The position numbers were made by a program, and so were the translations under genes. A stretch of DNA of 64,000 nt from Chrysoperla carnea (lineage: Eukaryota; Arthropoda; Insecta; Neuroptera; Chrysopidae). Positions 11,236 through 24,700 of this stretch are shown in pieces (position 1 is the stretch's first letter; every line of letters begins with the position of its first letter). The DNA lies in assembly GCF_905475395.1 (NCBI RefSeq), contig NC_058337.1:87228368-87292367 (forward strand), given 5' to 3'. The notes below the pieces were generated by a model. The model was not told where the DNA came from. It searched no databases and saw only the letters and a program-made list of their open reading frames with translations.

Positions 11236-13783
11236 ATGGCTAGCGCATTACGAAATATTGGATTTTTGGTATACATTTTTGTAAATTAATGTAAGAAAAT
11301 TTGTATATTAACATAATATTTTCAGGTTAAAAGTACCCTCACACAAACTTCTCTTAGAAAATCAATTGATACAAGAAAAATTAGTACAGGTATTGAAAAA
11401 ATTGTTCAATATTTATGATGTAATAAACTTTAATCAAGTAAATATTTTAGGATTAACAGTTCTTGCGCCAAAGGTTCAATCTTTTGCTCCAGATTTTTCT
11501 GGTACAGCAGTTATTAATAAAGAATTCAAAGAAATTAAACTTTCAGATTTTAAAGGAAAATATGTGGTTCTATTCTTTTATCCTTTAGATTTGTAAGCTA
11601 AATTTATAATAGTGTTAATAATTGTTGCTATTAAATTGATAAAAAATTTATATTGGATTTTTTTAGTACATTTGTATGCCCAACTGAAATTATTGCATTT
11701 AGTGATAAGGTGGATGAATTTAGAAAATTAAATACAGAAATTATTGGAGTTTCAACAGATTCACATTTTAGTCATCTTGCATGGATTAATACACCTAGAA
11801 AAGTGAGTAATGCTTATTTCCTTTTTTTAAGTTAATGTAAAAGAGTTCAATCATAAAATTTTGCATTCATTTCAAAAATGTTTAAAGAGACAATAATTTT
11901 CGAATTTAATTATTCAAGGTTACTATTGGTAGCTGAACAAGGTTCATTTTAATAATATAATATTTAATTTACATAAATTATAATTTTAAAACTAAAAAAA
12001 ATATAACTGACGTTCTATTAAATCGACCAGAAGCACATTGTACAATAGTATGTGAGGGTAAAGCTGTGAAAAAGAAAATGGTATGATCGGGCGATAGTCC
12101 GTTTATCATATATTGTTGGAATAGCGAATATTCATGTATTTTTTTTTTTTTTTTTTTAATTTATTGTTTACACCGTTATAACAAAGTAAAAAATATAAAT
12201 ACTGCTTAAAAATGCTGTATTTAAGTGTAAAAAAATTGAAAATACATTATACTTTTGATATATTTAAACGCAGTTTTTTGGCTCTCTCTGTTGATGACGT
12301 ATAAGTACGTGAACTGTCAAATTTTAACAGTTCAATGTATAATTTACACTTTAAAAAAATGAATTTACTACACAGAATTTACACTCGTTATTATTAAGTT
12401 TTCTAATAAAAAGGCGTAGAATAGTATAATTTAATGAAATACTATTTAAAATCTAAGTAATTAATATCATGCAGTATATCAACAAATTTGACAAGCCCAT
12501 ACTATGATGTCACGTCCGTATACAAATTTAAATTTCCGTTTTAGAAATTTTTAAATGCCCTCACAGAATTTGTACTTTTATTAATTAATTTTAAGTAATT
12601 AAAAAGATATTAATTACTAAAATAATGGTTTAGTTGAAATGTCCAGTCATTAAAGTTACGGAAAAAAAATATTTGAACCAAATTTAAATATCATGAACAT
12701 TCCCTATTAAAAAAAAAAATACGTTCAAAACGTATACGACAATCTAAAAAACATAATCTTTCAAATACTCGATTTTAGTATAGTATTAGTATCTCAGTGA
12801 ATTTTATTATAGTTAGCTTAGCTATAATTAACCAAATTAATTCGCAAATTACCGAGATCAAGTTTTCTCAAGAAGAACATCTTAAGATTGTCGCATTTTA
12901 AACGCGAGAATGCATGCATTGGGGATAAATTCTGCTATAAGTCGAATTAGTCTATTTAAAAACGTTTCTGGGGAAAATAAGTTGTACATTTTTCTTCGTA
13001 TATTATTATTTCCACGGGATAATTTTATGGCATAACTGTTTCAATTATTACAAATAGTTCAAACATAGATACTAAACCATATAAAGAGTATTTAAACAAT
13101 TAACTTTTTTAGTTGTTGTTTTTACTTGGCTTATAATAAACTTTTGGCTGTACATGCAAGAAATAGGACTAATAAATTATTAAAATATTGAAATTTAATT
13201 TTTGTGGTATATTTTGTATAATCGATTAACTTTAACTTTTGAACCGATTTGGCTAAAAAATCGAATACCATAACAAGGGAAAGATAAATAATTATCATTT
13301 TTTAAAAACAACTTTAAAAACTATAATCAATCATTTTTATTTATTAAAACTGTTAAAGAACTTTACCAGATTGAGTGAGATATTTTGATTACAGGAAGGT
13401 GGTTTGGGTGATATTAAATTGACATTATTATCCGATTTTCAAAAGAAAATCGCTCGCGATTATGAAGTACTAGTAGAAAGTGAAGGAATTGCACTACGTG
13501 GTTCATTTATAATCGACCCGCAAGGAATACTTAAACAAATAACAATAAATGATTTACCAGTGGGGCGATCTGTCGATGAAACTTTGCGACTGATTAAAGC
13601 TTTTCAATTTGTAGAAAAACATGGAGAAGGTAATATTTTTATTAAAAATAAAACATTCAAGTATGAAATATATTGTATTTTTTTATTACAGTATGTCCAG
13701 CAAATTGGAGCCCATTAAACAATGCTGATACAATAAAACCAGACCCGGTGGGAGCAAAAGAATACTTTAAAAAAAATAATTAA
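11236..13783 (+). CDS. Prx3: Mitochondrial typical 2-Cys peroxiredoxin (Prx3-like)
   Basis: Six exons: 11236-11268, 11326-11389, 11451-11592, 11667-11802, 13395-13629 and 13692-13783. All introns are GT-AG, phases agree, and 702 nt encode 233 residues. The enzyme reduces hydrogen and organic peroxides with thioredoxin as electron donor. The first ~40 residues ([16 protein letters not shown]..., rich in K, R, S and T with no acidic residue in the first 20) look like a mitochondrial presequence, and the length suits Prx3. The peroxidatic cysteine is Cys84 in DFTFVCPTE, rebuilt exactly across intron 3; the resolving cysteine is Cys205 in EVCPANW, rebuilt across intron 5. GGLG (127-130) and the C-terminal YF (228-229) are the two motifs that make eukaryotic 2-Cys peroxiredoxins sensitive to over-oxidation. 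Cytosolic Prx1/2 is less likely because of the leader. Intron 4 (1.6 kb) carries an inverted copy of element D. Polyadenylation signal at 13950. Confidence 0.96.
12163..12545 (-). repeat. Dispersed element D, inverted copy (peroxiredoxin intron 4)
   Basis: Reverse-complement partner of 9627-9998, sharing 'gtttacaccgttataac', 'gtgaactgtcaaa', 'ttgatgacgtataagtacgt' and 'gatgtcacgtcc'. The preceding poly-T run (12141-12157) may be its tail. Differences are scattered and include a small insertion near 12370-12400, so the copies are old and independent. The rest of intron 4 (11803-12160, 12546-13394) shows nothing recognisable. Confidence 0.8.
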
Positions 13784-13949
13784 GTGCTTATTAAATTTTC
13801 GGCTTTTTATGTTAGACGTAAAATAATGAAAGTTTTATTTTGTAGGAGTTATATGCTGTAAATGTTTTTCGTAAATTGAAATAATTTATTGTATTGGTAT
13901 AATTGTAACAAAAAGGGATTGTATTATTGTTTGATAAAATGTTTTCAAT

Positions 13950-13955
13950 AATAAA
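13950..13955 (+). terminator. Polyadenylation signal of peroxiredoxin
   Basis: AATAAA 167 bases after the stop codon at 13783, in AT-rich 3' UTR-like sequence. Confidence 0.55.
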
Positions 13956-13983
13956 CTTTATAAATAATTGTTTTTGATTCCTT

Positions 13984-15731
13984 TAATGCCTCTCTCTTAC
14001 CAGAAGCAGTAGCAACTAACAATTTATTCAGATATACTTTGCAGTGATTGCTATTTTCGGGTTGTTTTTAGAAAAAGATCGCGAATTCTTAAATTTGTCT
14101 AATTGAAGGAAAATCTAGAAGGCAAAGCTTTTGCATTCGCTATACTTTTAAACTAAAGTTTAAGGATAATTTTTTTACTTATTATTTTCTTCAGAATATT
14201 CAAAAAAATTTAGAATTGTTGGGAAAGGGGTATACGCGTCCAGATTGTGATGACACATGTGTATTCCGTTACTTGTTACGAGGCTTTATTCGCGACTCCG
14301 AGGCTATGGCACTATAAGTGGCACTTTAATGGTGATTGAGGAGAGTATAAACATCTATCTGCATCTATACCATTCACAACACTAGTTCGTGAGTCAATAG
14401 GTAGAAATTCTCTTTTTGTGTCATTTAACTATATGTTCAAGATAATGCGTAAACCCTCCTCATTCCATGTTTAAATCAGTAGAGATCAGCTCAGTATTTT
14501 GAAGTCGCGAATTGCTTTCTCATATTTTCGCCGGTTGAAAAGAGCGTTTGTCAATTTGTGTGTTTTTGAGTGTGCGTATGATTTAACGATTCTTTTTCTA
14601 TTGAATAAGGCATGCTTTTAGGTCCCATTTAAATTTGAACACTCCTTAGAAGTATGAAATGTTTTTGAAATTTCAAATTTTTGGTGGCTTTGGTCATTGG
14701 TATATACTAAAGTAATATGGCTGCTTTTAATCCATTGCCTTTATAGTACATGGACTACATAGTACTCCCACAAGCCACAGAAAACACTCGTGGCGATGCA
14801 TTTGGGACGAAAATAAGTAGTAAGTCAAATACAAGGATGCGGGATTGTATACAAGCGCCGCTCACGACTGAGTCCAAGTTGTTTTGACGGTTCGTAAGCA
14901 GTGTGCAGACAGCAGATGTTGACAGTTTACAATTGCCGTTCGTTGTGCAATCGCGTATCCTCGTATTTGACCTAAGTATACTTATATTCGCCCCAGTGTT
15001 TTGCCACGAAATTCTGTCGACTAGTCGTCTATGCCGGCTAATTTAATGAATTTTCCAACAACCATTGAAATGGATAAATTATTATCAAAAGTAATAGATG
15101 GCCCTACACGAATATAACGTGTAGAGCCACCTGGAGAAAGACACCTTCAGAGAACTAAAATAGTAAAAATTTTACAGGGAGTTGCAGATCTGTTTTAAAT
15201 TAAAAACTATAATCTGTGTATAGCAAACTAAATATAATTTACAGTGTCGTCAGGAAATAATTTTGTGCACAAAAGTAAAACATGCCTTAAAATTACTTTT
15301 TAAAAAGACTATCGTAGTTTCGGCCTTGAACACTGGCTATATAAGGTATTTCAACAATTAACTTTCTCCTCGATTATTGTTAACTAGAATTGCTATTTAT
15401 ATGCTAATAAAATTTTACTCATACTATTATTTTATCTATGTTTACTCACATAAATTGAGCGCTATTCTGCTAGTAGCGTGTAAAATTTTACAATTTCGAC
15501 AGAATCAAACTAATTTAGAACGCAACCTACACAAATTTAAATTCTGATTAACACTTTCTATCTTATGTCAAAAATTCATAGAGATAAATTCTTATAGATC
15601 ATATATTTTCAATGGATAAATAACATGTTCCATGTTTTTGTTTCATCCTGTCATTGCAAATTAAAAACATTCCTTATTCCTCCCCTAGAATCTATTTGAA
15701 AACATTATTATTTCAATAATAGTTTATCATT
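13984..15731. other. Intergenic region between peroxiredoxin and CSB
   Basis: No gene recognised. Around 15330-15380 there is a fragment of the family A tail ('ggtatttcaacaattaact'). The block 14250-15150 is richer in GC than its surroundings and may be a decayed mobile element, but I found no terminal repeats or protein motif in it. The CSB promoter must lie towards the right end. Confidence 0.5.
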
Positions 15732-18700
15732 ATGGAAGAATCAATACTCTTTCAGGAGTTAACTCAGGTATTTATCATAATTATCGAAATATAAAATCTC
15801 ATTTATTATAAATTTTAATTTTAGGATTCAGAAACCGATACAATAACGAATTTCGGTGATATCAACAGCATTAAAACTCATAATTCAGTAGAAAATACTA
15901 TCGAAGATAACACATCAGATAAAAATTCTTTGAATATTTCAGTTGAAAAGGTTGCACCACAAAATGAAATCATGGAATTAAATCTAATGCAATTTATAAA
16001 ATCACAAGAAAATTTAGAACAGAATTCCTTGAACCTTAATGAACCAAGTACATCAAAATCAAATTTAGAACAGGATGTGGAATGGTCATTATCAAGTGAA
16101 AATGTATCATTGGATCGAAAACGCAAATCATCTAAATGTTCGGAAACTGAATATTCAGCAGTTAAAAGAAAAAGAAGTGAATCAATTGACAGTGAATTAG
16201 AATCTGTGGACGATGAAGATGTCGAGTTAGATCAATCTGGCAGTGAATATGTTCCTTCTGAAAATGAAGGTATTTTAATTATAAAAATGATTTGATTAAA
16301 ATAATCTATATTTGAGTATTTTTAATATAGATAGTGACGAAGAGTATGTTCCAAGAAAAAGTCCTACACCTAAAACTTCCAATAAGACTAAAATATCGCT
16401 ATCAACTAAAATAAAGAAAGTTCTAGACGATGGTGATTTTGAAAACTACAGAAAACGTATTAAAAGTATTGTAAATTCGCATAGCGATACGAGTAATGAT
16501 AAAAAATTGGATTATCATGTTAAAGTACCCAGTTCTATTTGGAGCAAGTTATATCAGTGAGTATAAAATTAATTTATTTTAAATATTATATATTACAGTA
16601 ATATAGCCTAAATGCTTTATAATAAATCGCATTTTTGGGGGGAAAGCCCGACTTTGTGGTTACGTTTAGGATGGTCAAAGATAAGTTAATATTTGAAAAT
16701 GCGGGGGAAAGCCGCTATCTTGGTTTGGATTAAAGGGGTAGAACGAAAAAGGGGATAAAACAGAATAGATGAATATCTTGTTATTTAAATGGCTTTTCCA
16801 AAACGTTAACGTCATTATACCATATGAAATATACATAGTATATTAAGTTTAGTCCCAAGTTTATAACGCTTAAAAATATTGATGCCAAGAAAAAAATTTT
16901 GGTATAGGTGTTCATAGAATCCCCTAATTAGTTCATTTCCATCTGTCTGTCTGTCTGTCTATCGTCTGTCCGTCTGTCATCACTTACTCAAAAACGAAAA
17001 GAGATATCAAGGTGAAATTTTTAGTGTGCTTAGAACGTAAAAAGTGAGGTCGAGTTCGTAAATGAGCAACATAGGTCAATTGGGTCTTGGGTCCATAGGA
17101 CCCATCTTGTAAACCGTTAGAGATACGCTGAAATGACGCTGTGTGACGCTGAAATAGCGTGCTTAGGACATTAAAAGTGAGGTCGTAAATGAGCAACATA
17201 GGTCATTTGGATCCATAGGACCCATTTTGGAAAACATTAGAGATAGAACAAAAGTTTAAATGTAAAAAATGTTTCTTATAAAAAAATAAACAGCTTTAGC
17301 GTGCATAGAAACATTATATAGTATATATACCGGTAATAAAATAAACGATTGCGTAATCAACACTGTCTATACATGGTATTTCAACAATTAACTCAGTCAA
17401 TTGTTTAGTTTCATTTGTTTTTAAGTAATTTTTTACAAGAAAGCAAAAGGTGGTCTTAGGTTTGACTTATAACTAAGTTAATAACAAGTTTTGACTTGAG
17501 GTTGACTTTTAAGTTTTGTAACTGGGTGGTCATTTCGGAAACGTTTTCGCGCCGGAATAACGTAACCCTAGTATAGTTATCTGCATTATATATTAATTAA
17601 ATTTTGATAATTTAGGTATCAAAAAATCGGAGTGAAGTGGATGAACGAATTAAATCACCAAAAAGTTGGCGGTTTATTGGGTGACGAAATGGGCCTAGGT
17701 AAAACAGTACAAGTAATAGCCTTTCTTGCTGCTTTAGATTATTCCAAAACAGTATATACTGGGTAATGTTCGAATTTAAATGTTTTTAAAAGACCTTAGC
17801 TCTAGAATTCAATTAATTTTTTTATATAGGAATAAAAAAGGTTTAGGTCCTAGTCTAATTATTTGCCCAGCAACTGTCATGCATCAATGGGTAAAACATT
17901 TCTATGATTGGTGGCCACGTTTACGTGTTGCTATATTACATCAATCTGGATCGTTCAAAGGTAAGTTTTATAAATCTAAAAATTTTAAATAGAAATGATA
18001 GTTTGAATATTATAGGACGTCCACATGATTTAATTCGTGAAATGAATAAAGAGACAGGCATTTTATTAACAACATATCAAGGAATGTTGAAATATAATAA
18101 ATTATTATGTGAACTATATTGGCATTACATTGTTTTGGATGAAGGTCATAAAATCCGTAATCCGTCTGCAAAGGTATGTTAATGGATAAAATAAGTAAAA
18201 TTTACTTAATTAAAAAAACCCCCGATAAATGCGGTTTTTTTCCTTGTAACTCTCTCCAAACTAAACTGGTGTTCTTAAAACTTAGCTAAGAACACTTTCC
18301 ATTAAATTACCTATCAAACAAAACAAAAATTAAAATCGGTTCATCCGTTTAGGAGCTACAATGCTACAAGCAGACACAAACATTGACACTCAGCGGGCAA
18401 ATTTATAAAACCACAATTTTGAGTTTGGGGTTTAAAATACACAAAAAAGTGTGTGTAAACTTTACGTACCTTTGTAGTAAAACTTTTTTGACGTTGCGTT
18501 GGCGTACTTTTTCGACGTAGCATAGTATAAGGAATATATTATTACTGACATGGTATGATCGTTAGATGAACGAATTCCGAATCAGTTTGCGAAATCAACC
18601 AGTTCACAATTATTATTTTGATTGCAAAGTACAAAAATACGAAAATTACAAACATTTTAGTTTTTTTTCAGATTTTTGAACTTATTAAATATTTATATAA

Positions 18701-21700
18701 AGGGCAATTAGGGAAGATGGAAAGCTGACACTATCAAATAGCACTTCTTTAATGTAAACATACAAATTTTGAACTCTTCAACTCAATTTGGTGAGGCTGT
18801 AAAGTTGTTCAAAGCTTTACAAACCGCGAAAAACCATAATATGTGGGCTTAGAGCCATCCTTAAATTAATATTCGATAGTTTTTAGATGTTGTCAAAAAC
18901 CATACTCCGTAAAGCCAATTCTTACACAGAGTGAAGTAATTAAGTTATTGAGATATATTAAATATTTCCCACATCAAGTTGACGTTACATTAAATTTCAA
19001 TAGTCTACGCAAGAAACGGTATAGCATTTTTCGATATTTGTACGACTATAGATTTTTTTAATTTGAAACTATTTTAGTCAATGATAATTTCAATCGCTTA
19101 TTCCTAATCGAAATTCTAACAACTTATTTAAAACATAATCGCAAATTTTCTATTTAAATTTATCACATTATTAATTTTTTATTAATAGGTCACCGAAGCA
19201 ATTAAAAATATTCAAACACCTCATAGATTAGTATTAACTGGTTCACCTATGCAAAATAATTTAACCGAACTGTGGAGTTTATTTGATTTTATTGTGCCTG
19301 GTAAATTAGGAACGCTACAAGTATTTATGGATCATTTTGCAACACCAATTCTTCAAGGTGGATATGCAAATGCAAGTCCTTTTCAGGTAATTATTCTAAT
19401 ATGTATAACGGTGTTTATTTTTGAAGATACGTCATAACATGTAAAAAGAATAAATTTTTTATCCATCGATTGTTATATACTTCATTGATATATCAAGAGC
19501 AGGTCTGTTTTTAATACGACAAGGTGTTAATATTTTTAGTTTATGTTTAACCAGTTTTTAACTTCTTTCCAATGTATATCTCTTCACTCAAACTAGCATA
19601 AGTTGTAAGGAAAAATCTGGCGTAATTCTAAAGCCATTTTTTACTTAATGCGATTTTATGTAGTATAAAAACGCCTGTCTTATTGGTCTATAGTAATTCA
19701 AAAGGCCTAGTGCATAAAATTTCGAAGGTCTATCTCTTGAAAAATTAGTGTGCGTATAAAAATATTTAATATTAAATAATTTATTTTAGGAAGCAACAGC
19801 TTTGTCAATAGCTACAGCCTTAAAAAATGTAATTACACCGTATATGTTACGCAGAGCCAAAGTTGATGTTCAGATAGATTTACCAAGTAAAAACGAACAA
19901 GTTTTATTTTGTGAACTTACCAAAGAACAACTCGATTTGTATAAACATTATTTAATGGTAGGCTCAAAATTTATTAAAATACTCTGATCGCAAAGAAAAT
20001 AAGACTAAAAATTTAATATGAACTAAGGTAGTCAATCAACGTAAAAAATCGATTAAAAATATTAATAAACAATTTAACGAATAATTAAGATGAACAAAAA
20101 TTTTGAGAAAAAAATATGGATCATTGATTGCACTACTTTTCTAATTCTTTACCATATTTTTGAGTTAGTGCAAATATTTTTTTTATCTTTTCCTTAGCCG
20201 TTTCCTTTAGGTCGCTTAGCAGTAATAGTAACTTTTACAGTTGATTCCACTTTTGGAAATGTACCACAAATATTTTTCTTTTGTGATTAAGCACAAAAAA
20301 TAATTGTTTGTTTTATGAGTCGTTTAGTTTTGTATTTATCGCGCGGTATCTTTATCTCTTACCTTTTGTTTAATCATCTAAACTATTAGTTGGCAAGGTA
20401 TTTACTTGAAATAACTATATCCGAGAACCCAGCCGAAACAAGAGTTCCCTTCTTACATCACCATGTCCATGACAGCGGTTAAAACTACAAATTATCACTC
20501 AACTACTACTACTAATTTTTCATTTTTATTTAGTAGTCTCCTTGCCTTTTTTATTGACAGCGCACTACAATAATCCTTTAGTCTTGATTCCGCCTACAGC
20601 TTGTCGTTAATTCATCTGTGAATATGGATGTTTCATTATTTTTCGCTATTAATAGTTCGTTGGTTGTATCGTTTTGGAAATAAACCCTTTATAAACAAAT
20701 TCAGTTTTTCCAATGCTGAATTTCCTTCAGTGTGGCTATAAGGATTGACTAGTTTTTATTATTATTGATTTCCCAGCAGAATAATGCTCCGTAGATACTT
20801 ATGAGTCTTATTACTGCTGTGTAAATAGAATATATTATGCACGCTTCCATTTTTTTTTCTATACGTTTCTCCTCTATGAGAAGTTTGTACCTGGTACTAT
20901 CCTAAAGTACTTTACCCTCTTTCAGATTGTAAAATTTTTACCTTTTAAATCTGCTAGGACGAAATTGAGTTTCGTAAATCTCCCCTGAACAAGGTTAGTA
21001 ATTTTATTTAGTAGTTGTAGAGAAAAACGTGAAAATTGGTAAAAGTACTTTATATTTTTCTCTAAATTGATCCATCAAAATTTGTTTGTTTATAACATTG
21101 AATACGGAGGATCAGTGTATTTTGATACAATATTTGAATTTTGCTAAACCATAAAAATTTCTATGCGTTTTAGACGGATCATGTGGGTACACTATTAAAT
21201 AAAGACCATAGACTTAGTAATAATATGTTCAGGGCAAAAATGCTAATGGCAATCACAGTTCTACGTAAAATTTGTAACCATCCAGATTTATATTTGGGTG
21301 ACGTAGAAGACACTGCACCAAATATTAGTAAATTACCAGTAGAAGTACCAATCGAAGAACGTTATGGATATTACAAGCGTGCTGGTAAAATGAGAGTTGT
21401 TGCTTCGTTGTTAAAAATTTGGAAGCAACAAGGACATCGTGTTTTGTTATTTACACAAACACGTTCAATGATTGAAATATTTGAAGAATTTTTAAATATA
21501 AATAAATATACATATTTGAAAATGGATGGTACAACTAGTATAGGGGCCCGTCAACCGTTAATTGAACGATTTAATAATGTAAGTATTGACACGATTATGT
21601 TCAGGTAATCCTGTCCATTATTGAATTTTTAAGAACTACAAATTTCAAAACTAATACATTTCTTTATATACCAGGAGTCCCATTTTAAACAATCCAGATG

Positions 21701-24700
21701 AAAATTTCTTTTAGGGAGGGCTTTTGGAAATAATGACCCAAGTATAATTTATTATGTTGGTATATATCACGTTTAAAAATCAACTCATGTTCATAACTGA
21801 TAAGAGACGGAAGAAAATTTTAAATTAGAAACTTAATCTTTACATAATAGCAAACAGATTTTATTGGAAACATAAATCTGATAATTTTTCGTAAATCTAA
21901 TGATTTCGGTGGAAATCGAATGCAGAAATTTATCTGTACTTCTTTTTCTATTCACTTTCTACGAAATCTAATCAACTTAAACCAATCTCCAAGAAAAATC
22001 AACATTCAAAAAAATTTCCAGAGGTTTTTATAAAGATAAACTTAGCTATTTAAAGTTTTTCTCTATCTCTTATCGTATATCTCACAAAGACATTGATTGC
22101 AAGGTCGTTTAAAACTCAACTCATGTTCATCCTTATGTTTTTCCGCAAACGTAATGATTTCGGTAGAAATCAAATGCAAAAATTTATCTGTATATGTTTT
22201 TCTATTTAATTTCCACAAAATCTAATCAACTTCTTAAATTTAAAATTTTCCTTTATTTCTTTTCGGTTATGACCATGAATGGTTTTGTTAACAACCTTGC
22301 AAGTCAAGGCCAAATTTAAGGCCTATGAGATGTGCCTTCGTTGAGAAAAGGTTGAATAACGGTTTTTGAAAATCCCTTCATTGAAGAAATTTTCAGCAGG
22401 AAAATGTTTAAAATGTATATATGACCCCTGGTATAAAAAGTGTAAATTTGTTTGTAACAGATCAAATTTATACAATATCTTTATTTTGTTGATACGATGG
22501 TTCTTTGTTAAATTTGCTCCCCCTAATAAGCTCTACCTTATCCAGACCGAAGTCCATTTGACTTTACTCCCCGCCCCTCTTCGATCTCCTTTTAGGAGTG
22601 TAAACCTCAGGATCTATGCCATTTTTTTCTATGAAGTGAGCTCTTTTGTCGAAGACATAATCAGTTCAAAAACCTATTTTATGTCTAAGCTAATGGATTC
22701 AAAAAGGTCTTTATAAGTTTTGTCGATTATTTTTAGTTATGGGAAAATTGCCAATGGCAGTTATGTATTTAACAAATTTTTTCCGTGCCATTTCCCCTTA
22801 AATTCACATGTCTATTATTATGATAATTTTTTTAATCACTCACGAAATTTAACAAATTTGAATTTATCTTCATTATAGGATAGTGAATATTTCTTGTTTT
22901 TATTGACGACAAGAGTTGGTGGTCTTGGTATTAATTTAACTGGAGCTAATCGAGTAATAATATATGATCCTGACTGGAATCCAGCTACAGATATGCAAGC
23001 TCGTGAACGGGCATGGAGAATTGGACAAAAGAAAAATGTTACTGTATATAGATTACTTTCTGCTGGGACTATCGAAGAAAAAGTAATTTTTTAAAATCAT
23101 TTTTATTTATAATCCGATTTGTTTATTGTACATTTATAGTTCCACGCGTCATCTAAACGGTCAGAAATTTAGCACGGAATATTAACGAGTCGTATGTCCA
23201 ATGTTACAAAAAAATAATCTAGAATTTTAAAATTTGGTCTTTACAGCCGCCGTTCATATCATTTCCCTTGTTACTTTAAATAATAACAAGTTAAAATCTA
23301 GTATCGATATATAGGATCGCTCGGTTGTATCATATTTCATTTCTTTAGTCTTTTTATATCAAGCATAGGCTGAGAGTCTTTCACTCGTTAAAAATATGAA
23401 TGGAAATTTTTTTAGTTTGTATGAAAATTCAGCAAATGATAAACTGACGTATAATTCCTTCTCTTCAATGAAGCTGATTATTATTATTATTTAGTAAAGT
23501 ATGATCTGAAAAATAACTTCGTGAATTTTAGCTCGTTGTGAAAATGTACAAAGAAAATTTCAACAACATTCACATGTCGTCTTCAGCGCCAACTCGGGTG
23601 CAGGGGTGATTTTTAAATATAAAATTTAACCGGTATATATCCTTTTCATGTTTTTATACCCAGTATATATGAAATATATATCAAGCTATACAAAGTTTAG
23701 TCCTTGTTTTTAACGCTTAAAAATATTGATGCTACGGACAAACATTTGGTATAGATCTTCATAAAATCATCTAATTAGTTCATTTCCGTTTGTCTGGCCG
23801 TCTATCAACACGATAACTAAAAACGAAAAGAGATATCAAGCTGAAATTTTTATAGCGTATACTCAAGACATAAAAAGTGAGTTTGAGTTTATAAATGAGC
23901 AACATAGGGCAATTGGGTCTGGGTTTGTAGGACCCATCTTCTAAATCGTTAGAATTAGAACAAAAGTTTAAATGTAGAATGTATGTTCCCTATAAAAAAA
24001 TAAACACCTTTTGTTTGAAACTTTTTTTCTCTGTTTACCCGTGCGGGCACAAATTAGGAGAAAACTTTGGTGTTCATTTTCCCCAAAACTATAAAAGAGG
24101 GAGTTGAAAAATTGCAGGTAGCTTCAACTAGTGGTCTTGTGAAAGATTCTCGAAAAATGAAAAAAAATTCTAGAAAATATTTTCGTAAATTATCGAAACT
24201 TTTGGCCGGAACGCAGAGTATTTCAACAATTAACTCAGTCCATTTTTTGGTTTCATTTGTTTTTATTTATTTAAATTTAATGTTTCTTTTATTTCAGATG
24301 TATCAACGTCAAGTTTGGAAACAATTGCTTAGTAATAAAGTACTTTCAAATGCCAAACAAAAGCGATTTTTTAAGTTATCTGATCTACATGAGTTGTTTT
24401 CGTTGGTTGAACCGAATTCAAATGCAAACATAGAAACATTAAATATTTTCCAAGATGCTAAAGTATGTTCCTAAAAAAATAAAATCCATCGATATATTTT
24501 TAATTCTCTAAACTTTTTCAACAGGCTCATGAATCTAAATTAGATACTAGTGTTAAATTATTTTCTGAAGAAAAATTAAAAGCTATGAAAGAATTGGCAC
24601 AAAAATTGGCAAAAAATATGGGCTCTACTTCTAAAACAAGTACTGAAAATCCTGAAACATCGAAGCAAATTGAATCAAAATCATCGGAATCGCTACAAAT

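Noticed and set aside
9627-12545. The two inverted element D copies as terminal repeats of one large transposon carrying the peroxiredoxin exons
   Set aside because: The peroxiredoxin gene continues past the right copy with intact exons 5-6, and D is a complete-looking small element. Two independent insertions are simpler.
16920-16980. Tandem 'tctgtctgtccg' units as a possible CRISPR-like or minisatellite array
   Set aside because: The short unit is part of family A and recurs in each full copy; no regular spacers exist.
24067-24297. Upstream extension of the CSB exon 11 open frame (starts at 24067)
   Set aside because: This part is family A repeat. The CSB protein continues directly from EEK (exon 10) to MYQRQVWK at the acceptor 24296-24297.
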